Shown here piece by piece: positions 44,751-55,000 of a stretch of 64,000 bases of DNA. This DNA comes from Delftia tsuruhatensis NBRC 16741 (GTDB taxonomy: Bacteria; Pseudomonadota; Gammaproteobacteria; Burkholderiales; Burkholderiaceae_C), in the NCBI RefSeq assembly GCF_001571325.1, contig NZ_BCTO01000019.1:1-64000 (forward strand), read 5' to 3'. The position numbers were made by a program, and so were the translations under genes. The notes beneath the pieces are model-generated. The model had not been told where the DNA came from. It saw only the letters and a program-made list of their open reading frames with translations, and made no database searches. How positions within the stretch are numbered: the stretch's first letter is position 1; every line of letters begins with the position of its first letter.

Positions 44751-45980
44751 ATGCTGAATGCCTTGTGGCTGGGCTTTTTTCTGGTGGCGGCCGTGGCTGC
44801 GCTGGCCCAATGGCTGGTCGGTGGCCAGGCCGGGATTTTCTCGGCCATGGTGCAGGCGCTGTTTGCCATGGCCAGGCTGTCGGTCGAGGTCATGGTGCTG
44901 CTGTTCGGCACGCTGACGCTGTGGCTGGGCTTTCTGCGCATCGCAGAGAAGGCCGGCGTGGTGGAGTGGCTGGCGCGCGTGCTGGGCCCGTTGTTCGCCA
45001 GGCTCATGCCCGAGGTGCCGCGCGGCCATCCGGCCCTGGGCCTGATCACGCTGAACTTCGCGGCCAACGGGCTGGGACTGGACAACGCGGCCACGCCCAT
45101 GGGCCTGAAGGCCATGCGCTCGCTGCAGGAGCTCAATCCCCGGCCCGACACCGCCACCAATGCGCAGATCCTGTTCCTGGTGCTCAATGCGTCGTCGCTG
45201 ACCTTGCTGCCCGTGACCATCTTCATGTACCGCATGCAGCAGGGTGCGCCCGATCCCACCCTGGTCTTTCTGCCGATCTTGCTGGCCACCTCGGCCTCGA
45301 CCCTGGTCGGCCTGCTGGCCGTGGCCGCCGTGCAGAGGCTGCCGCTGTGGAGCCCCGTGGTGCTGGGCTATCTGCTGCCGCTGGGCCTGGCGCTGGCGGG
45401 CTTCATGGCCTTTCTGGCCACGCTGTCGGCGGCCGCACTGGCCCAGCTGTCATCGCTGCTGGGCAACCTGACGCTGTTTGCCCTGATCGTGCTGTTCGTC
45501 ACCCTGGGCGCCTGGCGCAAGGTCGCGGTCTACGACAGCTTCATCGAGGGCGCCAAGGAAGGCTTTGACGTGGCCAAGGGCCTGCTGCCCTACCTGGTGG
45601 CCATGCTCTGCGCCGTGGGCGTGTTCCGCGCATCGGGCGCGCTGGAGTATGCGCTGTCGGGCATACGCTGGGTGGTCGATGCCATGGGCATGGACGCCCG
45701 CTTCGTGGACGCCCTGCCCACGGCCCTGGTCAAACCCTTCTCGGGCAGCGCGGCGCGCGCCATGCTGATCGAGACCATGCAGACCCAGGGCGTGGACAGC
45801 TTCGCCGCCCTGGTGGCCGCCACCATCCAGGGCAGCACCGAAACCACCTTCTACGTCCTGGCCGTCTACTTCGGCGCCGTGGGCATACAGCGTGCCCGCC
45901 ACGCCGTGCCCTGCGCCCTCATCGCCGAACTGGCCGGCGTGGTGGCGGCCATCGTGGTCTGCTACAAGTTCTTTGGCTGA
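44751..45980 (+). CDS. Fused SpmA-SpmB (nucleoside-recognition Gate domain) membrane protein
   Basis: A 409-residue polytopic membrane protein. Residues ~1-200 correspond to SpmA (LSVEVMVLLFGTLTLWLGFL, LITLNFAANGLGLDNAATPMG) and residues ~230-409 to SpmB (VYDSFIEGAKEGFDVAKGLLPYL, PTALVKPFSGSAARAMLIE, IQGSTETTFYVLAVYFG). In Bacillus the two are separate spore maturation proteins; in non-sporulating proteobacteria a fused form occurs with unknown transport function. The ATG at 44751 is chosen because membrane segments begin at once; upstream in-frame codons look non-coding. Confidence 0.88.
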   Translation: MLNALWLGFFLVAAVAALAQWLVGGQAGIFSAMVQALFAMARLSVEVMVLLFGTLTLWLGFLRIAEKAGVVEWLARVLGPLFARLMPEVPRGHPALGLITLNFAANGLGLDNAATPMGLKAMRSLQELNPRPDTATNAQILFLVLNASSLTLLPVTIFMYRMQQGAPDPTLVFLPILLATSASTLVGLLAVAAVQRLPLWSPVVLGYLLPLGLALAGFMAFLATLSAAALAQLSSLLGNLTLFALIVLFVTLGAWRKVAVYDSFIEGAKEGFDVAKGLLPYLVAMLCAVGVFRASGALEYALSGIRWVVDAMGMDARFVDALPTALVKPFSGSAARAMLIETMQTQGVDSFAALVAATIQGSTETTFYVLAVYFGAVGIQRARHAVPCALIAELAGVVAAIVVCYKFFG

Positions 45981-46113
45981 AGGCACAAATGGGCGCTGCG
46001 CCTGAAGCCGACGCGGCCCAAGGCGAGGAAGACCGAGCAAGTGCCTACGCCGGCCGCCCCGCCGCGAGGGTGTCGCACCTCTCGGGAGAAGCCGCGCAGC
46101 GGCTCAGGGGGAA

Positions 46114-47553
46114 CTAAAGTTCCGGCATGATCGCCTCGGCATAGTCATACAGCGCCCCCAGGATCTCCTCGCCGCGCTCGTCGGCAGTTTCCGATAGCTG
46201 ATCGACCATGGCAAACATCTGCTCGGCCGTGCGTGCGCCGCCCTTGCCTTCGATCAGGCAGGCCGCGCAGTGCTGCAGCCAGCGCTGGCGCTCGGCCGGG
46301 TTCAGGCTGGCGGGGAAATTGCGGGCGCGGTAGCGGAACAGCAGCTCGGTCAGGCGTGCATCGTCGAAGCCCGTGCGGTCCAGCGCCAGCTCCTGCGCGG
46401 ACAGGCTGCGCAGGTGGTTCAGGCGGCGCCGGTCCTCATTGCCCACGAAACCGCCGTACAGGTCCTGGTCGGCATCCAGCCCTTCCTGCGCAGGGCGCTG
46501 GTGAACGGCACGCCACAGCGCGCTCATGTCGGGCAGGTCCCGTGCAATGGCCGCATGGCCCATGCACTGCTCCACATCGATGCCCCATTGCGCGGCCATG
46601 GCCGGGCTCAGCGTCTTGAGGCTGCCGACCACCATGGGCGACTTGTTGACGTGGATGCTCTTGATGGGCAGGCGCTGCATGCCTTCGGGCAGGTCGGCCG
46701 CGCGCGAGAACAGGCGCAGGCGCAGCGTGTCCACGTCGATGGAGGCCAGCTCGGACGGGTCCTGCGCCAGATCCCAGCAGATGATCTCGTTCTTGTTGGT
46801 GGGGTGCGTGGCCAGCGGCCACATGACGGCGATGCAGCCGCGCTCGGGCCGGATCATGCCGCTGACGTGCAGGAAGGGCCTGGCATGCGCCGGCTCGGCC
46901 GGCAGGCCCATTTCCTGCAGCACACGGTCCTTCTTGTGCAGCGAGAAGGCGAAGTCGAACAATCTGGGCTGGACCTTGCGGATCAATCGGGCCAGCCCGA
47001 TGGTGGCACGCACGTCGGACAGGGCATCGTGCGCCTTCTCGTGCAGCAGGCCGTTGGCGCGGGCCAGGTCCTCGAGCTTGAAGCTTGGAGATCCATCCTC
47101 CTTTTTCGGCCAGACAATGCCTTCTGGGCGCAGCGCATAGACCATGCGCACCACGTCGAGCAGATCCCAGCGCCCGCAGCCGTTTTGCCATTCGCGCGCA
47201 TAGGGGTCGATGAGGTTGCGCCAGAACATGAAGCGCGTGATCTCGTCGTCAAAACGGATGGTGTTGTAGCCCACGCCCACGGTGCCGGCCTGGGCCAGTT
47301 CTGCCTCGATGCGGGCGGCGAACTGGGCCTCGGGCATGCCCTGCTCCAGGCATTGCTGGGGCGTGATGCCGGTGATCAGGCAGGACTGCGGATCGGGCAG
47401 GTAGTCGCCTGCCGGCTGGCAATACCACATGACGGGCTCGCCGATTTCATTGAGTTCCGCATCCGTGCGGATGCCCGCGAATTGCGCGGGCCGGTCATAG
47501 CGCGGCTGGGCGCCGAAGGTCTCGTAGTCGTGCCAGAAGAAGGTATGGGCCAT
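46114..47553 (-). CDS. sbcB: Exodeoxyribonuclease I
   Basis: A 479-residue 3'-5' single-strand DNA exonuclease of the DEDDh group. The first metal-binding motif is FFWHDYETFG; further motifs are VGYNTIRFDDEITRFMFWRN and HEKAHDALSDVRATIGLARL (His and Asp). The SH3-like and C-terminal domains follow, with LSAQELALDRTG. ExoI acts in mismatch repair and recombination and binds SSB. The start at 47553 (MAHTFFWHDYETFG) is the family start; in-frame codons beyond overlap the cls gene. Confidence 0.95.
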   Translation of the reverse strand: MAHTFFWHDYETFGAQPRYDRPAQFAGIRTDAELNEIGEPVMWYCQPAGDYLPDPQSCLITGITPQQCLEQGMPEAQFAARIEAELAQAGTVGVGYNTIRFDDEITRFMFWRNLIDPYAREWQNGCGRWDLLDVVRMVYALRPEGIVWPKKEDGSPSFKLEDLARANGLLHEKAHDALSDVRATIGLARLIRKVQPRLFDFAFSLHKKDRVLQEMGLPAEPAHARPFLHVSGMIRPERGCIAVMWPLATHPTNKNEIICWDLAQDPSELASIDVDTLRLRLFSRAADLPEGMQRLPIKSIHVNKSPMVVGSLKTLSPAMAAQWGIDVEQCMGHAAIARDLPDMSALWRAVHQRPAQEGLDADQDLYGGFVGNEDRRRLNHLRSLSAQELALDRTGFDDARLTELLFRYRARNFPASLNPAERQRWLQHCAACLIEGKGGARTAEQMFAMVDQLSETADERGEEILGALYDYAEAIMPEL

Positions 47554-47590
47554 CGGGCGAGTATGCCTGCGAAAAAAGTGCGTCCGGACA

Positions 47591-49045
47591 TCACAGCAAG
47601 GGTGAGCAAAGGCGCGCGCCGGAGTCGAACAGGCGCAGTGCGAAGCCCAGGTCGCGCTTGAAATGCACGCGCTGCGCCTGCTCCAAGTCCAGCTCGAACT
47701 GGCGCGCCAGGTCGCCATTGAGCTGGGGCCCGTAGGCGATGGCGCAGACTTCGTAGTTCAGGAAGAAGCTGCGGTAGTCGAAGTTGGCCGTGCCGATGAT
47801 GGAGATGCTGCCGTCCACCACCAGCGTCTTGGAGTGCAGCATGCGCGCCTTGTATTCGTAGACGCGCACGCCGCAGCGGATCAGTTCGTCGTAGTAGGAG
47901 CGCGCGGCCGCCGTAACAAGGGCCGAATCGGAGCGGCGCGGCACCAGCAGCTGCACATCCACGCCGCGCAGCGATGCATTGGTGAGCGCGGCCAGCGCGG
48001 CCTCCGTGGGAACGAAGTACGGCGTGGTCAGCCAGACACGCTCCTCGGCCGCGTTGATGGCCGCAAGATGGGCGCGGTAGATGGCCTGCAGGCCGTTGTC
48101 GGGGCCGGAGGTGATGACCTGCACGGGCAGCGGGCCCTCGGGCGCGTCCGGCAGCAGCAGGTCGATGTCGGCGGGCTCGCTCTTGGGGTCCTTTTCGAGG
48201 GCGTAGGCCCAGTCCTCGAGGAACACGGTCTGCAGCCAGTTGACGATGGCGCCCTCCAGGCGCAGGTGCACGTCGTGGTAGGCATCGGGCATGACACGCG
48301 CGTTCTCTTCGTCGGTCACGTTGACGCCGCCCGTGAAGCCCACCTTGCCGTCGCACACCAGGATCTTGCGGTGGGTGCGGAAGTTGATGACCGGGCGCAG
48401 CCGCCGGCCGATCTTGGTGCCATGGAACAGCGCGACCTCGGCGCCCGCATCCTCCAGCGGCTGCAGAAAGCGCCGCCCCAGCTTCTTGGAGCCCAGGGCA
48501 TCCACCAGCAGGCGCACCTGTATGCCTGCGCGGGCCCGCTGTATCAGCAGGTCGCGCAGGGCCGTGCCGGTCTGGTCGGGCTCGAAGATGTAGTACTCGA
48601 GGTGGATGTGGTGGCGTGCGGCATTCACCGCATCGATGATGGCGTCGAAGGTGGCCGCGCCACCGACCAGCAGCCGCAGGTCGGTGGCCGTGCTCACCGG
48701 AAAGTCGCTGGTGGCGGCCACCAGACGCGCGACCTGGTGCAGGCGCTCGGGACTGCCGGGCATGCGCTCGCGCAGCCGCTGCACGCCTGTTCGCACACGC
48801 GATGTCTTTCGCGCACGCAGCCGCTTGATGCGCTGGCGCTTGAGCCGCTGCGGGCCGAAGAAATAGTAGATGGCCAGCCCGCCCACGGGAATCGCCGCCA
48901 TGGACAGCAGCCAGCTCAGCGTGGCCACGGGTGCGCTGCGCTGCAAAAGGATCCACACCGCGACGATCACCACATAGACCGACCAGGTCACCGACAGCAG
49001 CAGCAGCGCATTCTCATGGGTCAGGTACTGACGAAGCCACTCCAC
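47591..49045 (-). CDS. cls: Cardiolipin synthase
   Basis: A 484-residue membrane phospholipase D-family enzyme. Two N-terminal membrane segments (LLLLSVTWSVYVVIVAVWILL, LSWLLSMAAIPVGGLAIYYFFG) precede two HKD motifs: THRKILVCDGKVGFTGG (His-x-Lys-x4-Asp) and MLHSKTLVVDGSISIIGTAN. It condenses two phosphatidylglycerol molecules to cardiolipin at the inner membrane. It lies between clpA and sbcB, all leftward. A terminator upstream separates it from clpA. Confidence 0.93.
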   Translation of the reverse strand: MEWLRQYLTHENALLLLSVTWSVYVVIVAVWILLQRSAPVATLSWLLSMAAIPVGGLAIYYFFGPQRLKRQRIKRLRARKTSRVRTGVQRLRERMPGSPERLHQVARLVAATSDFPVSTATDLRLLVGGAATFDAIIDAVNAARHHIHLEYYIFEPDQTGTALRDLLIQRARAGIQVRLLVDALGSKKLGRRFLQPLEDAGAEVALFHGTKIGRRLRPVINFRTHRKILVCDGKVGFTGGVNVTDEENARVMPDAYHDVHLRLEGAIVNWLQTVFLEDWAYALEKDPKSEPADIDLLLPDAPEGPLPVQVITSGPDNGLQAIYRAHLAAINAAEERVWLTTPYFVPTEAALAALTNASLRGVDVQLLVPRRSDSALVTAAARSYYDELIRCGVRVYEYKARMLHSKTLVVDGSISIIGTANFDYRSFFLNYEVCAIAYGPQLNGDLARQFELDLEQAQRVHFKRDLGFALRLFDSGARLCSPLL

Positions 49046-49070
49046 AAAGACTCCTTCGGGCGGATCAAAG

Positions 49071-49102
49071 AAAAAGCCGGCAGCCCGGGGGGCTGTCGGC
49101 TT
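49071..49102 (-). terminator. Terminator after clpA
   Basis: Read leftward, a 12-bp stem with one G-T pair (49091-49102 with 49074-49085) and a five-base loop runs into five T (A at 49071-49075 on the plus strand). It ends the clpS-clpA unit before cls. Confidence 0.85.
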
Positions 49103-49128
49103 GCGCGATGGGCATCAGGCGATGCACA

Positions 49129-51465
49129 TCAGTCGGCGGTGGCCTCTTTGGGCTCGGCCGGCTCGGAAGCCGGGTCCTGCTTGGGCTGGGGCGTGATGTC
49201 GAGCTTGACTTCGCCCTTGTCGGCATCGTCGGCATCGGCCACCCAGTCCACTTCCAGGCGGCCACCGTCGACCAGCTGCCCGAACAGCAGCTCGTCGGCC
49301 AGCGAGCGCCGGATGGTGTCCTGGATCAGGCGCTGCATGGGACGGGCGCCCATGAGCGGATCGAAGCCCTTCCTGGCCAGGTGCTTGCGCAGCGCGTCGG
49401 TGAAGGTGACCTCCACGCGCTTTTCGGCAAGCTGCTGCTCCAGCTGCAGCAGGAACTTGTCGACCACGCGCAGGATGACCTGCTCGTCCAGCGGCTTGAA
49501 GCTGACGATGGCGTCCAGACGGTTGCGGAACTCCGGCGTGAACAGGCGCTTGATGTCGCCCATTTCGTCGCCGGCTTGGCGCGGGTTGGTGAAGCCGATC
49601 GAGGCCTTGTTGATGGTCTCTGCACCCGCGTTCGTGGTCATGATGAGGATCACGTTGCGGAAATCGGCCTTGCGCCCGTTGTTGTCCGTCAGCGTGCCGT
49701 GGTCCATGACCTGCAGCAGCACGTTGAAGATGTCCGGATGCGCCTTCTCGATTTCGTCGAGCAGCAGCACCGAATGCGGCTTCTTGGTCACGGCCTCGGT
49801 CAGCAGGCCGCCCTGGTCAAAGCCCACATAGCCCGGAGGCGCGCCGATCAGGCGGCTGACGGCATGGCGCTCCATGTACTCCGACATGTCGAAGCGGATC
49901 AGGTCCACGCCCAAAATGTAGGCCAGCTGCTTGGCCGCTTCCGTCTTGCCCACGCCGGTGGGGCCCGAGAACAGGAAGGAGCCGATCGGCTTGTCCGGCT
50001 TGCCCAGGCCCGAGCGCGCCATCTTGACCGAGGAGGCCAGCGCTTCCAGCGCCTTGTCCTGGCCGAAGACCACGCTCTTGAGGTCGCGCTCCAGCGTCTG
50101 CAGCTTGCTGCGGTCGTCGTTGGACACGTTGGCAGGCGGAATGCGCGCGATCTTGGCCACGATGGCCTCGATCTCGGCCTTGTCGATGGTCTGCTTGCGC
50201 TGCTCCACCGGAATGATGCGCTGCGCGGCGCCGGCCTCGTCGATCACGTCGATGGCCTTGTCGGGCAGGTGGCGGTCATTGATGTACTTGGCCGACAGCT
50301 CGGCCGCAGCCTGCAGGGCGGCAGCGGCGTACTGCACGCTGTGGTGTTCCTCGAAGCGCGACTTCAGGCCCTTGAGGATGTCAACGGTCTCGGCCACCGT
50401 GGGCTCGACCACATCCACCTTCTGGAAGCGCCGCGACAGGGCCGCGTCCTTCTCGAAGATGCCGCGGTACTCGGTGAACGTGGTGGCGCCGATGCACTTG
50501 AGCTGGCCGCTGGACAGCGCCGGCTTGAGCAGGTTGGACGCGTCCAGCGTGCCGCCCGAAGCGGCGCCCGCGCCGATCAGCGTGTGGATCTCGTCGATGA
50601 ACAGGATGGCGTTGGGCTTGTCCTTCAGCGACTTGAGCACGCCCTTGAGGCGCTGCTCGAAATCGCCACGGTACTTGGTGCCTGCCAGCAGCGCGCCCAT
50701 GTCCAGCGAATAGACCACGGCCTCGGTCAGCACCTCGGGCACCTTGCCTTCGGTGATGCGCCAGGCCAGGCCCTCGGCGATCGCGGTCTTGCCCACGCCG
50801 GCCTCGCCGACCAGCAGCGGGTTGTTCTTGCGGCGGCGGCACAGGATCTGGATGGTGCGCTCGACCTCGTAGTCGCGCCCGATCAGCGGATCGATCTTGC
50901 CGTCCTTGGCCGCCTGGTTGAGGTTCAGCGTGAACTGCTCCAGGGGCGAAGCCTTTTCGTTGCGTTCGCCACCGGCACCCTCTTCGGATTCCGCAGGGTT
51001 CTCCGCCTTCGCAGGCTCGGGCGGCTCGCCCTTCTTGATGCCGTGGGCGATGAAATTGACAACGTCCAGGCGCGTCACGCCCTGCTGGTGCAGGTAGTAG
51101 ACGGCATGCGAGTCCTTTTCACCGAAGATGGCCACGAGCACGTTGGCGCCCGTGACTTCCTTCTTGCCGTTGCCGGTCGATTGCACATGCATGATGGCGC
51201 GCTGAATCACACGCTGGAAACCCAGCGTGGGCTGCGTGTCCACTTCGTCGGTGCCCGCGACCTGGGGCGTGTTGTCCTTGATGAAGTTGGACAGGGCCGA
51301 GCGCAGGTCATCGATGTTGGCTGAGCAGGCGCGCAGCACTTCCGCTGCACTGGGGTTGTCCAGCAGGGCCAGCAGCAGGTGTTCCACGGTGATGAACTCG
51401 TGGCGCTGCTGGCGTGCTTCGACAAAGGCCATGTGCAAGCTGACTTCCAGTTCCTGGGCGATCAT
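49129..51465 (-). CDS. clpA: ATP-dependent Clp protease ATP-binding subunit ClpA
   Basis: A 778-residue double-AAA+ unfoldase. It has an N-domain (residues 1-145), Walker A in [18 protein letters not shown] (D1) and [19 protein letters not shown] (D2), Walker B with [12 protein letters not shown] and [12 protein letters not shown], and the ClpP-docking loop as IGF within [12 protein letters not shown]. The linker after the N-domain is acidic. With ClpP it degrades N-end-rule and SsrA-tagged proteins. The adaptor gene clpS lies 63 bases upstream. A Glu/Lys/Pro tail closes the C-terminus. Confidence 0.97.
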   Translation of the reverse strand: MIAQELEVSLHMAFVEARQQRHEFITVEHLLLALLDNPSAAEVLRACSANIDDLRSALSNFIKDNTPQVAGTDEVDTQPTLGFQRVIQRAIMHVQSTGNGKKEVTGANVLVAIFGEKDSHAVYYLHQQGVTRLDVVNFIAHGIKKGEPPEPAKAENPAESEEGAGGERNEKASPLEQFTLNLNQAAKDGKIDPLIGRDYEVERTIQILCRRRKNNPLLVGEAGVGKTAIAEGLAWRITEGKVPEVLTEAVVYSLDMGALLAGTKYRGDFEQRLKGVLKSLKDKPNAILFIDEIHTLIGAGAASGGTLDASNLLKPALSSGQLKCIGATTFTEYRGIFEKDAALSRRFQKVDVVEPTVAETVDILKGLKSRFEEHHSVQYAAAALQAAAELSAKYINDRHLPDKAIDVIDEAGAAQRIIPVEQRKQTIDKAEIEAIVAKIARIPPANVSNDDRSKLQTLERDLKSVVFGQDKALEALASSVKMARSGLGKPDKPIGSFLFSGPTGVGKTEAAKQLAYILGVDLIRFDMSEYMERHAVSRLIGAPPGYVGFDQGGLLTEAVTKKPHSVLLLDEIEKAHPDIFNVLLQVMDHGTLTDNNGRKADFRNVILIMTTNAGAETINKASIGFTNPRQAGDEMGDIKRLFTPEFRNRLDAIVSFKPLDEQVILRVVDKFLLQLEQQLAEKRVEVTFTDALRKHLARKGFDPLMGARPMQRLIQDTIRRSLADELLFGQLVDGGRLEVDWVADADDADKGEVKLDITPQPKQDPASEPAEPKEATAD

Positions 51466-51528
51466 TGATGACTCCTTTTCGCTTGCTGGGGATTATTGAC
51501 TGCAACCATAAATCAGGGCGGCCCGGGT

Positions 51529-51888
51529 TTATTCAACAGGCTCGAACATGGCCTGCAACGGATGGCCCGCTTTCTGGGCGGCCTGCAGCACCTGCTCGAC
51601 CTTGGTGGCCGCCACATCGCGCGAGTACACGCCGCAGACGCCGCGGCCGTCGAGATGGATCTTGAGCATGATCTGGGTGGCCGTTTCGCGGTCCTTGCCG
51701 AAGAGTTCCTGCAGGACGATGATGACGAATTCCATGGGCGTGAAGTCATCGTTGAGCATCACGACCTGGTACATCTGCGGCGGCTGCACGCGCTGGCGCC
51801 GCCGCTCCAGCACCACGGCGCCGTCGTCATCGGACACGGGCCGCACTGTGGGAATGGCAGGAGGGGTCGAAGGGGGTTGGGTTGCCAT
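51529..51888 (-). CDS. clpS: Clp protease adaptor ClpS
   Basis: A 119-residue adaptor that binds the ClpA N-domain and delivers N-degron substrates. Signature elements are [20 protein letters not shown] (N-degron pocket with Asn-Asp-Asp), a following helix with Met, and [17 protein letters not shown]. The N-terminal ~40 residues are an extended Pro-rich tail, as needed for function. Several in-frame ATGs exist (51888, 51897, 51906, 51915); 51888 gives the usual MATQ start. It precedes clpA on the same strand. Confidence 0.93.
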   Translation of the reverse strand: MATQPPSTPPAIPTVRPVSDDDGAVVLERRRQRVQPPQMYQVVMLNDDFTPMEFVIIVLQELFGKDRETATQIMLKIHLDGRGVCGVYSRDVAATKVEQVLQAAQKAGHPLQAMFEPVE

Positions 51889-52039
51889 GAAAATCATTCT
51901 AGCCATCGGAGCCACTGTTTTCCGGAAGGGATATGCGAGGCGTGCCTGAAGAATTCAAGCGCGGCGCCTGCCCGGGCTGGCCAGCACGCACCAAAGCAGT
52001 GCCTGTCTGCCGCCACCGGGCGCTGCGCCACCTTGCGCG

Positions 52040-55000
52040 TCATTCGTAGACCACCTTGACCTGGGCGCTGCCCGCCTGGGCATACCAGGCGGCCAGGGCT
52101 GCGTCGCTGGGATAGAAGCGGCTGCCGTCGCCCAGGGCCAGCTCGCAGCTGGCCGAGCCGCGCTCGTCCTCGCAGACCAGTCCCAGGCGCACTTTCATGC
52201 CGCGCTGCAGCTCGCCATGCTCACCCTGCTCCACCACGGCGGGAAACTGGCGCAGCAGGCCGACCACGTCGGGCATCTTCTCGCCCACGCTGACCTGCAG
52301 GTAGCGCGCGAAGCGGCAGCGCGCATCGGCCAGGTTGAACAGCTGCTGTGCCTTCATGCGCAGGCCACCGCTGAAGTGGTCCAGCTGCAGGCGCCCGGTG
52401 ATGACGACGAATTCGTCGTCCTTGAGCAGATCGCGATAGGTATTGAGCGTGTTCTCGTCCACCGAGGCCTCGATCACGCCCGAGCCGTCATCGATCTTGA
52501 ACAGGCCCAGCCGCCCGCGCTGGCCATTGATGGCGCGGAAGTCGCTGATGATGCCGGCCAGGGTCTGGGGCTCGCGGCTGTCGCGCAGCTCGGCCAGCGG
52601 CGTGCGCACGAAGCGGCGCACCTCCTTTTCGACCTCGTCGAACAGATGGCCCGACAGGTAAAAGCCCACGGCGGTCTTTTCCTGGGTCAGCCTCTCCTTC
52701 ACGCCCCAGGGCAAGGCATCGGCCAGGGGCGGCTCCTGGGTGCTGGAGCCCACGGCGTCCTCGCCCATCATGTCGAACAGCCCGCCCTGGTTGGCATTGG
52801 CCAGCGTCTTGTTGGCGAACTCGAAGGCATGGTCGATGGAGGCCACCAGGGCCGCGCGGTTCAGTTCGATGGCATCGAAGGCACCGCCCTTGATCAGGGC
52901 TTCCAGCGTGCGCTTGTTCAGGCGCGTGCGGTCCACGCGCACGCAGAAGTCGGCCAGGCTCTTGAACGGCCCCTTGTCAGCGCCGCGCGGGCCCACACCG
53001 CGGCCTTCACGGGCCGCGATGATGGCCTCGATGGCCTGCTGGCCCGTGCCCTTGATGGCACCCAGGCCATAGCGTATGACCTTGTCGGTGACGGGCTCGA
53101 AGCGGTACATGCCGCGGTTGACATCCGGCGGCTCGAAGCTGATGCCCATCTTGAGCGCGTCTTCGTACAGCACCTTGAGCTTGTCGGTGTTGTCCATTTC
53201 CACGGTCATGTTCCCGCAGTAGAACTCGGCCGTGTAGTGCACCTTCAGCCAGGCCGTGTGATAGGCCAGCAGCGAGTAGGCGGCGGCGTGCGACTTGTTG
53301 AAGCCGTAGCCCGCGAACTTCTCCATCAGGTCGAAGACCTCGTCGGCCTTTTCCTCGCTGATGCCCTGCTTGGCCGCGCCCTCGCGGAAGATCCCGCGGT
53401 GCATGACCATTTCCTCGACCTTCTTTTTGCCCATGGCACGGCGCAAGAGGTCGGCGCCGCCCAGCGAGTAGCCGCCCAGCACCTGGGCCGTCTGCATCAC
53501 CTGCTCCTGGTAGACCATGATCCCGTAGGTTTCGGCCAGCACCTTTTCGACCAGCGGATGCGGATACTCCACCACTTCCTTGCCGTGCTTGCGCGCCACG
53601 AAGCTGGGAATCAGGTCCATGGGTCCCGGGCGGTACAGGGCGTTCAGGGCGATCAGGTCTTCCAGCCGGCTGGGCTTGGCGTCGCGCAGCATGCCCTGCA
53701 TGCCGCGCGATTCAAACTGGAACACGGCCTCGGTCTTGCCCTCGGAAAACAGCTGGTAGGTGCGCGCATCGTCCAGCGGGATGTTCTCGAATGCGAAGTT
53801 CTCCTGGCCCTTGTGGCGCTTGATGATGAACTCGCGCGCAATCTCCAGGATGGTCAGCGTGGCCAGGCCCAGAAAGTCGAACTTCACCAGGCCCACGGCC
53901 TCCACATCGTCCTTGTCGTACATGGCCACGGCCGAGTCGCTGCCCGGCTGCTGGTACAGCGGGCAGAAATCGGCCAGCTTGCCCGGGGCAATCACCACGC
54001 CGCCCGCGTGCATGCCGATGTTGCGTGTCATGCCTTCGAGCTTCTGGGCCATTTCAATCAGTGTCTTGACGTCTTCTTCTTTGTCGATGCGCTCGGCCAA
54101 CATGGGCTCGGCCTCGATGGCGTAGGTGTACTTGTCGCCCTCCTTCTTGGGGTTGGGCGGGTACTTGAGCGTGACGTGCAGGCCAGGCTTGTTGGGAATG
54201 AGCTTGGAGATGCCATCGCAGAAGGTGTAGCTCATGTCCAGCACGCGGCCCACGTCGCGGATGGCCGCGCGCGCGGCCATGGTGCCGAAGGTGGCGATCT
54301 GGCTGACGGCGTCGCGGCCGTACAGCTGCTTCACATAGTCGATGACGCGGTCGCGGTTGGCCTGGCAGAAGTCCACGTCGAAGTCGGGCATGGACACACG
54401 CTCGGGATTGAGGAAACGCTCGAACAGCAGGTTGTATTCCAGCGGGTCCAGGTCCGTGATCTTGAGCACGTAGGCCACCAGCGAGCCGGCGCCCGATCCG
54501 CGGCCCGGACCCACGGGACAGCCGTTGAGCTTGGCCCACTTGATGAAGTCACCCACGATGAGGAAGTAGCCCGGAAAGCCCATCTTGAGGATGGTGCCGA
54601 TCTCGAACTCCAGTCGCTCGACATAGCGTTCGCGCTGGGCCTCGCGCTTGGCGGGGTCGGGATAGAGATGGACCAGGCGTTCCTCCAGTCCCGCAAAGGA
54701 CTCCTGGCGGAAGAACTCGTCCATGGTCATGCCTTCGGGCACGGGGAAGTTGGGCAGCTGCGGCTTGCCCAGCACCAGCGTCAGGCTGCAGCGACGCGCG
54801 ATTTCCACGGTGTTGGCGATGGCGCTGGGAATGTCGGCGAACAGCGCCTGCATCTGCGCGACGGTCTTGAAATGCTGGTCGCGCGTGAAGCGGCGCACAC
54901 GCTTGGGGTTGGCCAGGATCTCGCCCTCGGCGATGCACACGCGCGCCTCGTGCGCTTCGTAGTCGTCGGGGCCGAAGAACTGTATGGGGTGCGTGGCGAC

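Noticed and set aside
45981-46113. A gene or regulatory RNA between the SpmA-SpmB fusion and sbcB
   Set aside because: The 133 bases are GC-rich with only short imperfect inverted repeats and no start or terminator signal; at most a dispersed repeat remnant.
48931-51324. A rightward open frame of about 800 codons antisense to clpA
   Set aside because: A shadow of clpA codon usage; no start site with a ribosome signal and no family resemblance.
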